Below are positions 34,197 through 42,580 of a stretch of 64,000 nt of DNA, piece after piece. Location: the NCBI RefSeq assembly GCF_009846865.1, contig NZ_WUWN01000006.1, positions 62,001-126,000 of the forward strand, written 5' to 3'. A model generated the notes under the pieces. It saw only the letters and a program-made list of their open reading frames with translations, was not told the origin of the DNA and ran no database searches. Positions within the stretch are counted from its first letter, which is position 1, and each line of letters opens with the position of its first letter. The translations under genes were made by a program, and so were the position numbers. Source of the DNA: Puerhibacterium puerhi (GTDB lineage: Bacteria; Actinomycetota; Actinomycetes; Actinomycetales; Cellulomonadaceae).

Positions 34197-36830
34197 TCAG
34201 CCGGCGCTCGACGCCGAGGCCTCCGGGTCGCCGGCGCCGTCGCTGCCGTCGCCGGGCGTCAGCACGCCCTCCCGGTAGGCGGCGAGGATCGCGTCCTCCC
34301 GGCTCGTGACGCCCAGCTTGCGGTACAGCGACTTGACCTGCGTCTTGACGGTGTTGGGCGAGACCACCAGCTCCTCGGCGATCTTCGTGAAGCTGCGCCC
34401 GTCGAGCAGGGCGTGCAGGATCACCGACTCCCGCGCGGTGAGGACGATGCGCGAGACGCGCGCCGGCATGGCGTCGGGGACGTCGTCGAGCTCGGCGAGC
34501 TGCTCCGCGGCGAGGACGAGCCCGTGCGCCTGCGCGTGCGCCCGCAGGTCGTGCAGGTCCGGCCGGGGCACCAGCACCAGGTGGATGCGCAGCTCCTGGT
34601 CGGCCATGAGGGCGGCCATCCGCTCGAGCGCCGCCGTCACGGCGTCCGCGTCGCCGAGGCGTTGCGCGCCGGCCGCCACGAGCAGGTGGCCGGCCGCCGC
34701 CGCGCGCGGCGAGGCGGCACGGGTGACGCCGCCGCGCGCCAGCGTCGCGACCACCGTCTCCGGCTCCCCGCCGACCAGCGCGATGGTCGCGCGGACGATC
34801 GCGACCAGCGGCTGCCGGGTCGGCAGGCCGCGCAGCGCCTGCTCCGCCGCGCCCGCCCGGCCCTGGGCGAGCTCCAGCAGCGCCGTCACCGACTGCAGCA
34901 CGATCGTGTCGATCGGCGACGAGCGCCGGTGACGGCGGTCCTCGGCGCGGTACCGCTCGAGCTCCTGCAGACCGAGCTCCGCGCGTCCCCCGAGGCCGTG
35001 CACCATCGCCTGCAGCGCCACGAACAGCGGGCGGTACTCCAGGGCGGGCAGGTGCGGGCCCAGCGTGTCGATGTGCTGCTGCGCGCCGCCGCAGTCGAAC
35101 CGCTCGAGCGCCGCCAGCACGGCCGCCGCGTGGTACGGCGCGCCGGAGTAGCCGTCGCGCAGCTCGTCCGGCCAGGGCCCGCCCGCCACCTCGGCGACGA
35201 GCCGCCGCGCTGACGGCAGCTCGCCGAGCAGCGCGGTGATCGACCCCAGCACCGCGAGCGTCGACATCTCCGTCAGCAGCGGCAGGCGCGGGCGGTCGGC
35301 GAGGTTGACCATCAGCGCCTGGCGCGCCTCGGTGAGGTGGCCGGCGCGTGCCAGGGTGATCGCGTCCTGCACGCGCAGCTGGCCGGCCTGGTCGCCGAGC
35401 GGCTCCAGCTCCTCGGCGGTGGCGGTCGCCAGCACGGACAGCGCGCGCCGGGCGGCCCCGACGCCCTGGTCGGTGAGCCCCGACAGGCGCAGCGCCACCG
35501 CCTCGACCGTGGCGATCGTCGCGCGCTCGGCCCCGGCCGTCCGCGGCCCGACGAGGCGGGCGGCGGCGACCGCCGTCGCGAGGTACTCGAGCGCCCGCAG
35601 CCGGCGGTCGGGGTTGGCGTTGGCCGCGATCGCGCGCGCCATGGCGAGGGTGGGGTACCGGGCCACCTGGTGCCTCGGCACCTGGGCGACGGCGCGGTAC
35701 ATCTCGGTGCTGGTGATGAGCCGGTACCAGCTGCCGATCAGCACGTCGGAGGCGAGGCGCAGGTCGCCGCCGCGCACGGCGTGCCGCAGGGCGGTGAGCG
35801 GCTCGCCGTGGTGCAGGCTCCAGCGGGCGACCAGCACGTGCAGGCGTGCGAGGTCGCGGCCCAGGCGCACGGACGCCTCGCGCTGCAGCACGTCGCGCAC
35901 CAGGGGGTGGTAGCGGTACACGGGGCCGCCCGGACCCTCGCTGCGCATGACCAGGCCGAGCGCCTCGAGGTCGTCGAGCCGGTCCTCCGCGTCGGTGCTC
36001 CCACCCGCGAGCAGGCCGGCCAGCTCGAGGTCGAACGCCTCGGGCAGGCTGGTGCGCAGCACCAGGTGCCGGACGGCGGGCTCGGCCCGCGCGAGCAGGG
36101 ACAGCACGACGTCGCGCGCCAACGACCCGGGCGAGGCCGGGTCGGCGGCCGTGCCCGCCTCTACCCCCTGCAGCAGCACGGCGCGCACGAGCAGGGGGTT
36201 GCCCCCGCACGCGCGGTGCACCTCCTCGGCCCACGACTCGTCGACGCCGTGCGCCGCGAGCAGCGCGCGCGTCTCGTCGAGCGTGAAGGCGAGCAGGGTG
36301 CGGTCCACGGTGAGCGCCACCTGCGCGGCCTCGAGCGGGGAGGCGGTGCGGGTCGTCACCACGACCGACACGGCGGGGCACGCCGCGACGACCGCCAGGA
36401 CGTCGTCGTGCAGCGCCGCGTCGTCGACCGTGTGGTAGTCGTCGATCACCACGAGCACCGGGTCGGTGAGCTGGGCGAAGGCGCGCACGAGCAGGCCCCG
36501 CACGTCGGCGACGCCGCCCAGCAGCTCGCCGGCGCGGGCGAGCAGGGAGTCGGGGGCCACGAGACCCGCGTCGACGAGCCGGGCCGCGACGGCCTGCCAC
36601 GCGGACTCGCGCGTGCCCGACTCGCCGTCGAGGCCCACCCACACGCCGGCGACGTCGAGCGTGCGGCACCACTGCGCCACCAGCAGGCTCTTGCCGCTGC
36701 CGGCCGGCGCGCGCACGACGGTCAGCGGCGTCGTCGGGTCGAGGCGCGCGAGCAGGCGGGGCCGTTCGATCCCGTTGCGCGGGACCCGCGGTGCCCCCTG
36801 CACGCCGCGGCGGGACGTGGCCCCGCTCAT
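34197..36830 (-). CDS. LAL/MalT-type LuxR transcriptional regulator with ATPase domain
   Basis: This is an 877-aa regulator of the STAND class. The N-terminal NTPase has Walker A RAPAGSGKSLLVAQW (about residues 40-54) and the Walker B-like strand VLVVIDDYH. A long helical, TPR-like sensor region fills the middle. A LuxR/GerE helix-turn-helix closes the protein (LTARESVILHALLDGRSFTK and VVSPNTVKTQVKSLYRKLG). Such proteins oligomerise on ATP and ligand binding and activate nearby or distant operons. I chose the ATG at 36830 because coding-like sequence begins just after it; 36971 is an upstream alternative. The target is unknown. Confidence 0.87.
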   Translation of the reverse strand: MSGATSRRGVQGAPRVPRNGIERPRLLARLDPTTPLTVVRAPAGSGKSLLVAQWCRTLDVAGVWVGLDGESGTRESAWQAVAARLVDAGLVAPDSLLARAGELLGGVADVRGLLVRAFAQLTDPVLVVIDDYHTVDDAALHDDVLAVVAACPAVSVVVTTRTASPLEAAQVALTVDRTLLAFTLDETRALLAAHGVDESWAEEVHRACGGNPLLVRAVLLQGVEAGTAADPASPGSLARDVVLSLLARAEPAVRHLVLRTSLPEAFDLELAGLLAGGSTDAEDRLDDLEALGLVMRSEGPGGPVYRYHPLVRDVLQREASVRLGRDLARLHVLVARWSLHHGEPLTALRHAVRGGDLRLASDVLIGSWYRLITSTEMYRAVAQVPRHQVARYPTLAMARAIAANANPDRRLRALEYLATAVAAARLVGPRTAGAERATIATVEAVALRLSGLTDQGVGAARRALSVLATATAEELEPLGDQAGQLRVQDAITLARAGHLTEARQALMVNLADRPRLPLLTEMSTLAVLGSITALLGELPSARRLVAEVAGGPWPDELRDGYSGAPYHAAAVLAALERFDCGGAQQHIDTLGPHLPALEYRPLFVALQAMVHGLGGRAELGLQELERYRAEDRRHRRSSPIDTIVLQSVTALLELAQGRAGAAEQALRGLPTRQPLVAIVRATIALVGGEPETVVATLARGGVTRAASPRAAAAGHLLVAAGAQRLGDADAVTAALERMAALMADQELRIHLVLVPRPDLHDLRAHAQAHGLVLAAEQLAELDDVPDAMPARVSRIVLTARESVILHALLDGRSFTKIAEELVVSPNTVKTQVKSLYRKLGVTSREDAILAAYREGVLTPGDGSDGAGDPEASASSAG

Positions 36831-37123
36831 CCGGCGGCCGGGCGTGCGTCGGGGCGTGTCTCGGGGCGCGCGGCCGGGACCACGATGAGCGGTGCGGGTC
36901 GGAGCATCAGGGTCTTCGGATCGGCTCTTCGGTCGGGGCGGCGTGCCCGCACATCGGGCACCGAACGGCATCTATCGGTCATCCTCGGGCACGACGGCCC
37001 CCGAACGCCCGAACGACGGGGTGAGGCGGTGGGTGATTTCCTGCGCGCCGTCGCTCGCACCCGGACTCCGCCTCCCACCGCTCGCCTACGATGGCTGGTC
37101 GGCTGCGGCCACGGAGGTGCGAC
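36831..37123. other. Divergent regulatory region with short repeats
   Basis: This 293-bp gap lies between the LAL regulator and the sigma-factor gene. TCTTCGG occurs twice near 36914-36932, and CCGAACG-like heptamers recur near 36960 and 37000-37015. TACGAT at 37087-37092 is a good -10 for the sigma gene, with a start site near 37099 and a GGAGG box at 37111. This makes ATG 37124, not 37091, the start. Confidence 0.45.
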
Positions 37124-39376
37124 ATGACCATCGAGACCACCGGCGTCGACGACGTCGACCTCGTCGCTCGTCTGCGGGACGGCGACGACGGCGCGTACGC
37201 GGAGCTGTGGCGACGCCACCACGAGGCCGGACGGCGCGCCGCGAGCGCCATCACCAGGACCTTCGACCCCGACGACGTCGTGCAGGAGGCGTTCACGCGC
37301 GTCCTGGCCGCCGTGCGCCGCGGCGGCGGGCCGGACGGCGCGTTCCGCCCGTATCTGTACGCCGCGGTCCGCAACGTGGTGGTCGACTGGGGCCGCGCGG
37401 GGCGCGGGGTCCAGCTCGTGGAGGAGCCCGCCGACGGCGCGGACCCCGACGCGGCGTTCGACGACGCCGTGCTGGAGCGGACCGTCACCGGGGCTGCCTT
37501 CCGCCGGCTGCGCCCGGAGTGGCAGGCGGTGCTCTGGTACACCGAGGTCGAGGGCATGCCGCCGCGCGAGGCGGCCCCGCTGCTCGGCCTGAGCCCCAAC
37601 GCCGCCGCCGCGCTCGCCTACCGCGCGCGCGACGCGCTGCGGACCGCGTGGCTGCAGGCCCACGTGAACGACGACGCCGCCGAGGACGGCTGCCGGTGGA
37701 CCGTGGAGCGGCTCGGCGCCTACCAGCGGCGCACCCTCGCGCGCCGGGAGCACGACCGCGTGGAGGACCACCTCGCCACCTGCGTCACCTGCTCAGCCCT
37801 CGTCGTGGAGCTCGACGGCGTCGCCGCGAGCCTGCGCGGGGTGCTGCTGCCGCTGGTGCTCGGCCCGGGCGCCGTGGCGCTCGCCGGCGGGACCGGCGTG
37901 CTCGCGGGCGGCCCGGCCGTGCCCGAGGTGGCGGGCGGCGTGGTCCGACGGGTGCAGCGGTGGGCGCGGCGCTCGCCGGGGACGGCCGCCACGGTCGCCG
38001 CCGCGCTCGTCGTCGGCGTGGGCGCGGTCGCGGCGGGCGGCCTGCTGGCCGCGCGCGACGGCGTGGTGCCCCCGGCGCAGGTCGAGGCCCGGGTGCCGGG
38101 TCCGGCGTCGTCGACGGCGCCCGGCGACGGCACGACGGCGGGTGCGCACGACGGCGGGGCGGCAGCGGCGGGAGACGGGCAGGACGACGCGCCGGCCGAC
38201 GACCGGGCCGGTGCCCCGCGCGGCCTCCGGGCGCCGTCCGGCACGTGGTGGACGACGGTGCCCGCGGCCGCGGTGCCCCGGGGCGGCGCAGCCGACCGTG
38301 TCCCGGGCGGTGTCCTGGGCGGTGTCCCGGCCGATCTTCTGGGCGGGGGCGCGGACGGGCCCGCGACGGGCGAGAGCGACGAGCCGGGGGCCGACGAGGC
38401 GCCGGCGACGGACGCGCCGGTGGCTCCCGGGACCGAGGACCCGGGTGCTGAGGACCCGGGTGCTGAGGATCCGGGTGCTGAGGATCCCGGTGCGGAGGCT
38501 CCTGGCGAGCAGCCGGGCGGTGACCCCGGTGAGGAGACGCCGGGCATCGAGGATCCGGGCACCGAGGATCCGGGTGCTGAGGATCCGGGTGCTGAGGATC
38601 CCGGTGCGGAGGCTCCTGGCGAGCAGCCGGGCGGTGACCCCGGTGAGGAGACGCCGGGCATCGAGGATCCGGGCACCGGGGATCCGGGCACTGAGGACCC
38701 CGGTGCGGAGGATCCGGGCACTGAGGACCCGGGTGCGGAGGATCCGGGCACTGAGGATCCGGGCACTGAGGACCCCGGTGCGGAGGATCCGGGCACTGAG
38801 GACCCCGGTGCGGAGGATCCGGGCACCGAGGATCCGGGCACCGAGGACCCGGCCGTGTCGATCCCCGTCGTCACGGGGATCGACACGGGGGACGGCTTCC
38901 TGCTGCCGGTCGTCACGGGCACCGGCGTCCCCGGCGCGGAGGTCCGCGTGCTCGACGCGACCGGCGCCGTCGTCGGCAGCACCACGGTCGGCGAGACGGG
39001 TGCCTGGTCGGTGCTCGCCGAGATCGCCGCGCCCACCGCGAGCCTCTCGGTCGTCCAGGAGGTGGGCGGCGTCGTGTCGGACCAGGCGGATGCCGGGCAG
39101 GTCACCCTCCGGACGCCGACGGTCGTCGCGCTGGTCGACGGGATCCCCGAGCCGCTCGTGTCGTTCACCGGCACGCCGGGCGAGCACGCGCAGGCGCTTG
39201 TGGACGGCACGCCGACCGCGACCGTCCACCGGCTCGGGCTGCTGCCGCTGGAGCGCGTGATCCGCGGGCAGCAGCCGGGGGACCACACGTTCGGCCTGCG
39301 CTACTACGACCCCGAGACCGAGCGGTACGGCCTCACCGTGACCCGCGCGTTCGTCGTCGGCGGCCTCTTCGGCTGA
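37124..39376 (+). CDS. ECF sigma factor fused to anti-sigma zinc finger, membrane anchor and Ig-like domain
   Basis: This 750-aa protein has five parts. Sigma-2 is at about residues 15-75 (AYAELWRRHHEAGRRAA, DPDDVVQEAFTRVLAAV) and sigma-4 at about 120-185 (FRRLRPEWQAVLWYTEVEG, LGLSPNAAAALAYRARDAL). A ZAS-type anti-sigma zinc finger follows near 205-220 (HDRVEDHLATCVTCSAL; H-x3-C-x2-C). A membrane helix lies near 285-310 (TAATVAAALVVGVGAVAAGG). Then come a Pro/Gly/Asp/Glu repeat linker (about 435-580) and an Ig-like extracytoplasmic domain (about 590-750). Sigma and anti-sigma in one chain imply a tethered sigma factor that may need proteolysis for release (inference). The -10 TACGAT and the GGAGG box support this start. 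Confidence 0.82.
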   Translation: MTIETTGVDDVDLVARLRDGDDGAYAELWRRHHEAGRRAASAITRTFDPDDVVQEAFTRVLAAVRRGGGPDGAFRPYLYAAVRNVVVDWGRAGRGVQLVEEPADGADPDAAFDDAVLERTVTGAAFRRLRPEWQAVLWYTEVEGMPPREAAPLLGLSPNAAAALAYRARDALRTAWLQAHVNDDAAEDGCRWTVERLGAYQRRTLARREHDRVEDHLATCVTCSALVVELDGVAASLRGVLLPLVLGPGAVALAGGTGVLAGGPAVPEVAGGVVRRVQRWARRSPGTAATVAAALVVGVGAVAAGGLLAARDGVVPPAQVEARVPGPASSTAPGDGTTAGAHDGGAAAAGDGQDDAPADDRAGAPRGLRAPSGTWWTTVPAAAVPRGGAADRVPGGVLGGVPADLLGGGADGPATGESDEPGADEAPATDAPVAPGTEDPGAEDPGAEDPGAEDPGAEAPGEQPGGDPGEETPGIEDPGTEDPGAEDPGAEDPGAEAPGEQPGGDPGEETPGIEDPGTGDPGTEDPGAEDPGTEDPGAEDPGTEDPGTEDPGAEDPGTEDPGAEDPGTEDPGTEDPAVSIPVVTGIDTGDGFLLPVVTGTGVPGAEVRVLDATGAVVGSTTVGETGAWSVLAEIAAPTASLSVVQEVGGVVSDQADAGQVTLRTPTVVALVDGIPEPLVSFTGTPGEHAQALVDGTPTATVHRLGLLPLERVIRGQQPGDHTFGLRYYDPETERYGLTVTRAFVVGGLFG
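38428..38853 (+). repeat. PGTEDPGAED-type coding repeats with a 114-bp tandem duplication
   Basis: Fifteen-base units (such as GATCCGGGCACTGAG) encode EDPGT/EDPGA pentads. Within them a 114-bp segment (38 residues, including APGEQPGGDPGEETPGIEDP) is present twice in tandem, offset from about 38481 to 38595. Unit number is likely to vary by slippage. The reading frame is kept throughout. Confidence 0.8.
38855..38886 (+). other. Intragenic perfect hairpin
   Basis: GTGTCGATCCCCGT (38855-38868) pairs perfectly with ACGGGGATCGACAC (38873-38886) across the 4-nt loop CGTC. It sits exactly at the boundary between the repeat linker and the extracytoplasmic domain of the sigma-factor fusion. Confidence 0.6.
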
Positions 39377-39439
39377 CCCGCCCGCGGCGCATCGGTCCGC
39401 GAGCCGCCGCGAGGTGCGCGTCGGCCGCCGGGCGTGCGC

Positions 39440-39480
39440 CACAATCGAGGCGTCGCCCACCGCCCGCGCAGGAGGCCCGC
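39440..39480 (+). promoter_or_regulatory. Promoter -10 CACAAT and ribosome-binding site
   Basis: CACAAT at 39440-39445 is a good -10. AGGAGG lies about 5 nt before the ATG at 39481, so this transcript has a short leader, unlike the leaderless genes elsewhere. Confidence 0.4.
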
Positions 39481-40854
39481 ATGATCGTCGCGCCGTTCGG
39501 CCGCTACACCTCCGGCCGCGTGCCCGACCCGGGCATCGCCGCCCTGTTCACGCGGGAGAACCGGTGGCAGGCGCGGCTCGACGTCGAGGCGGCGCTCGCG
39601 CTCGCGGAGGCCGACGCCGGGCTGGTGCCCGCCGAGGCGGCCCGGGCGATCGCGCTCACCGCGCGCATCGAGAAGCTGGACCTCAAGCGGGTGCTGAAGG
39701 CCACGAGCGAGGCGAGCCACCCGCTGGTGCCGCTCATCGAGGAGTTCGCGCGCGTCGTCGGCAACCAGCACGGAGGCTGGGTGCACTGGGGCGCCACCAC
39801 GCAGAACATCACCCAGACGGCCGACGTGCTGGTGCTGCGCGACGCGCACGCACGGATCAAGCAGCTGCTCGGCCGGGCGCTGCGGGCCGGGGCGCGCCAG
39901 GCCCGGCTCTCGGCCGAGCTCCCCATGGCCGGGCGCACCCACTCCCAGCACGCCGTCCCCATCACCTTCGGGTTCAAGGTGGCCACCTGGCTCGACGAGC
40001 TGGTCGCGCACGCCGACCGCCTGGAGCGGCTGGAGGAGCGGCTGTTCTGCGTGCTCATGGGCGGCGCCGTCGGCACCTTCGCCTCGTTCGGCGCGGCCGG
40101 CCGGGACGTCGAGGCGGGGGTCGCGCGGCGGCTGGGGCTGCGCCCGATGCGGGTGCCGTCGCGGGCTATCAACGACGGCATCGTCGAGTACGTGCTCGTG
40201 CTGGCGCAGGTCGCCGGGACGATCGGCAAGATCGGCAAGGACGTCTACGCCCTCATGCAGCCGGAGTTCGGCGAGGCGTTCGAGCCGATCCCGGACGGCA
40301 CCGTGGGCAGCTCGACCATGCCGCACAAGCGCAACCCGCAGCTCGCCCTCGACATGCTCACGATGTCCGCCGAGCTGCGGGCCCTGGCGGCCCCGGCGCT
40401 GGAGTCGATGCTGCACGACCAGGAGGCCAACGGCGCCATGACGGCGCTGCTGGAGGACGTCTCGGCGTCGGCCACCGTGCTGGCCGGCGACATGCTCGCC
40501 CGCCTCGACGTGGTGCTCGACGGCCTCGAGCTCGACGGTCCGCGCATGCGGCAGAACCTGCGCCTGTCGGCCGGGATGATCGGCTCGGAGTCCCTCATGC
40601 TCGCCCTCGGCGAGAAGATCGGCCGCCAGGAGGCGCACGAGGTCGTCTACGCGGTGGCGCAGAAGGCGGCCACCACCGACGCGCCGTTCCTCGACCTGCT
40701 CGGCGCGGAGCCCGCGGTGATGGACGTGTTCACCGTGGAGGAGGTGCGCGCCCTGCTCGACCCGTCGGCGTACCTGGGCCGCAGCGTGGAGATCGCCCGC
40801 GGCACCGCGCAGGTGGCCGACGACGTCGCCGACCGGCTGCTCAAGGACGCCTGA
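39481..40854 (+). CDS. Fumarase/aspartase-superfamily lyase (adenylosuccinate lyase/PcaB-like)
   Basis: This is a 457-aa cytosolic enzyme of the homotetrameric lyase superfamily. The signature loop is GSSTMPHKRNPQ, and the upstream catalytic segments are WVHWGATTQNI and GRTHSQHAVPITFG. Length and motifs resemble 3-carboxy-cis,cis-muconate cycloisomerase (PcaB) and related adenylosuccinate-lyase-family proteins more than the housekeeping PurB. No beta-ketoadipate genes are nearby, so the substrate is open. Confidence 0.83.
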   Translation: MIVAPFGRYTSGRVPDPGIAALFTRENRWQARLDVEAALALAEADAGLVPAEAARAIALTARIEKLDLKRVLKATSEASHPLVPLIEEFARVVGNQHGGWVHWGATTQNITQTADVLVLRDAHARIKQLLGRALRAGARQARLSAELPMAGRTHSQHAVPITFGFKVATWLDELVAHADRLERLEERLFCVLMGGAVGTFASFGAAGRDVEAGVARRLGLRPMRVPSRAINDGIVEYVLVLAQVAGTIGKIGKDVYALMQPEFGEAFEPIPDGTVGSSTMPHKRNPQLALDMLTMSAELRALAAPALESMLHDQEANGAMTALLEDVSASATVLAGDMLARLDVVLDGLELDGPRMRQNLRLSAGMIGSESLMLALGEKIGRQEAHEVVYAVAQKAATTDAPFLDLLGAEPAVMDVFTVEEVRALLDPSAYLGRSVEIARGTAQVADDVADRLLKDA

Positions 40855-40879
40855 CCGGGCTCGTCGTCGACCGCCACGT

Positions 40880-40929
40880 ATCGCGTCAGGGTTGGTCGCG
40901 GAACTCGACCGATTCCGCCGACCACCCAG
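40880..40929. repeat. Dispersed hairpin repeat, copy 1 (convergent terminator)
   Basis: This element begins ATCGCGTCAGGG and contains TGGTCGCGGAA (40893-40903), which pairs with 40913-40924 with one bulged base and a 9-nt loop. It lies between the convergent lyase and CDGSH genes. A related element sits at 42517-42561. Confidence 0.55.
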
Positions 40930-40953
40930 GACCGCTCCCCCCTCGGCCCGTGG

Positions 40954-41262
40954 TCAGTCGTCCGAGCGGAACCCGTTGACCTTGTGCGTGCCGTCGCACC
41001 ACGGCGGGATCGCCGTGCCGCCGCAGCGGCACATCGCCACGGTCGCCCGGTGGCGCGGCACCTCCTCGCCGTCGGGCCCGACGACGGTGACGGGGCCGCG
41101 GACCAGGAGCGGCCCGTCGGGGCAGGGGGTCAGGGACACCTCCGCCCGGGCGCCGGCCCGCGCGTCGTCGCCGGCCTCCTCCTCGGCGAGCCGGTGCCCC
41201 AGCGGGCCGGTCCAGTCGCTGACCCAGCGCGCGACGGCGGGGCAGACGGTGGTCGTCGCCAT
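40954..41262 (-). CDS. CDGSH iron-sulfur domain protein
   Basis: This 102-aa protein ends in a CDGSH motif, CRCGGTAIPPWCDGTHK. It fits C-x-C-x2-[ST]-x3-P-x-C-D-G-[SAT]-H, so the Cys3His ligands for a labile 2Fe-2S cluster are all present. The N-terminal half is unassigned but has a conserved-looking CPDGPLLVRGPV strand. It lies 12 nt after the diiron-type gene and is almost certainly co-transcribed. Electron transfer to that partner is a reasonable inference. Confidence 0.85.
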   Translation of the reverse strand: MATTTVCPAVARWVSDWTGPLGHRLAEEEAGDDARAGARAEVSLTPCPDGPLLVRGPVTVVGPDGEEVPRHRATVAMCRCGGTAIPPWCDGTHKVNGFRSDD

Positions 41263-41274
41263 CGTGCCCGCGCC

Positions 41275-42396
41275 TCAGGCCGCCGGCAGCGGGACGCGCA
41301 GCGCGGACTCGCCGTGCTGCCACCGCTCCATCGCGTACGCGCCGACGTCGCCCTCGACGGCGAGGCACAGCGCGGCGCCCCACAGCACGTCGTCGCGCAG
41401 CGCCGGCTCCTGCTCGGCCAGGCGGCCGGCGAGGTCGCGCCCGGCGATCTGCTCGTGCACGGCGTCGGCCTCGACGTGCTCGTCGAAGTAGCCGGTCACG
41501 GACTCGTCGTGGCCGAGCCGGCGCAGGCCGTTGCCGTACTGGCGGCACGGGATGGACGAGGTCATCTCGTAGGCGGCGAGGTGGCCGACGATCGCGCCGC
41601 GCAGGCGCCGGTGCAGGCCGAGCAGCGACATGGCGTTGACGGCCACCAGCGTGACGGCGGGGACGGCGTCGAGGTAGGCGCCGTAGGTGGCGTCGAGCCC
41701 CATGCCGCGCATGGTCCGGGCGTACAGCTCGTGGTGCATGTGGCCCGGGTGGCCGCCGCCGTACTCGTCGGACTGGATCTCCACGAGCGCGGCCTTCGGC
41801 ACGCCGGACAGGCGCGGGATCGCCCAGGTGTGCGGGTCGGCCTCCTTGAGCTGGTAGATCGACCGCAGGGCGATCAGCTCGCGCGCCTGGGCGGCGTCGG
41901 CCTTGCGCGCGACGTACCGCGACAGGCTCGGGCTGTCGTCGTCCGCGGCGAGCTGGAAGAGCCGGGCGGCGACGCCCCCGGCGTCGGTGGCGTCGCACTG
42001 CGGCTGCGGCACGCGGGCGCGCAGCGCGGCCTCGAACGGCCGCTCGACGCGGGCCCGCAGCGCGAGCAGGCCGGGGTGCCATTCCCAGGCGTCGTCGACG
42101 CCGTCGACGCCGCGGTAGTGCAGCTCGTACATCACGAGCAGGGCGAGCTGGACGTCCTCGGTCAGGACGACGGCGGTGGCGTCCGGGCCGTCGATGCCGA
42201 CCGCCTCGAGGGCGGCGGCGACGGGGGCGAGGGGGTCGGTGCCGTGCGCGCCCGGGTCGACGTCGTCGGGCGACCCGGCGGTGAGGGCGGCGAGCAGCGT
42301 GGTGCTCACGGGGCCGCGCGGCTGCGGGGCGGGCATGCGGTGCGACGCCGTCGTGGGCGTCGGGTCGGTGTGCGACGTGGTCGTCGGAGTGGTCAT
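41275..42396 (-). CDS. Iron-containing redox enzyme, haem-oxygenase-like diiron family
   Basis: This 373-aa, largely helical protein has Glu/His residues spaced as in the haem-oxygenase-like diiron oxidase fold: MYELHYRG, EIQSDEYGGGHPGHMHHELY and YFDEHVEADAVHE. Characterised relatives desaturate, cleave or oxygenate small molecules, for example fatty acids and amino acids. The first 40 residues are a Thr/Pro-rich tail. GGGAGG precedes the ATG. Pairing with a CDGSH protein recurs in actinobacteria. The substrate is unknown. Confidence 0.82.
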   Translation of the reverse strand: MTTPTTTSHTDPTPTTASHRMPAPQPRGPVSTTLLAALTAGSPDDVDPGAHGTDPLAPVAAALEAVGIDGPDATAVVLTEDVQLALLVMYELHYRGVDGVDDAWEWHPGLLALRARVERPFEAALRARVPQPQCDATDAGGVAARLFQLAADDDSPSLSRYVARKADAAQARELIALRSIYQLKEADPHTWAIPRLSGVPKAALVEIQSDEYGGGHPGHMHHELYARTMRGMGLDATYGAYLDAVPAVTLVAVNAMSLLGLHRRLRGAIVGHLAAYEMTSSIPCRQYGNGLRRLGHDESVTGYFDEHVEADAVHEQIAGRDLAGRLAEQEPALRDDVLWGAALCLAVEGDVGAYAMERWQHGESALRVPLPAA

Positions 42397-42516
42397 GGGG
42401 CCTCCCGGTCCGGCGGAGGCGCCACCGGTGGCGGCGCAGGCTGCGCGGCTCAGCCTGCGGCACCGCGGCGTCGCTCGCGCGGGGAGATCCGGGTGAGGCC
42501 GCGGCGCGACCGCGTC

Positions 42517-42561
42517 ATCGCGTCAGGGGTGGTTCCGGAGCTCGCCCGGAGGCGGAACCGA
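42517..42561. repeat. Dispersed hairpin repeat, copy 2
   Basis: This element shares ATCGCGTCAGGG-TGGT-CGGA-CTCG-CCG spacing with copy 1 (40880). GGTTCCG (42531-42537) pairs with CGGAACC (42553-42559). It lies between the diiron-enzyme gene and the upstream small membrane-protein gene, and could terminate the latter. Confidence 0.5.
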
Positions 42562-42580
42562 CCCGGACGGGATCCGGGCC

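Noticed and set aside
37091-37123. Upstream ATG at 37091 as the start of the sigma-factor fusion
   Set aside because: This ATG overlaps the likely -10 TACGAT and has no ribosome-binding site, whereas the ATG at 37124 follows GGAGG and begins the sigma-2 region.
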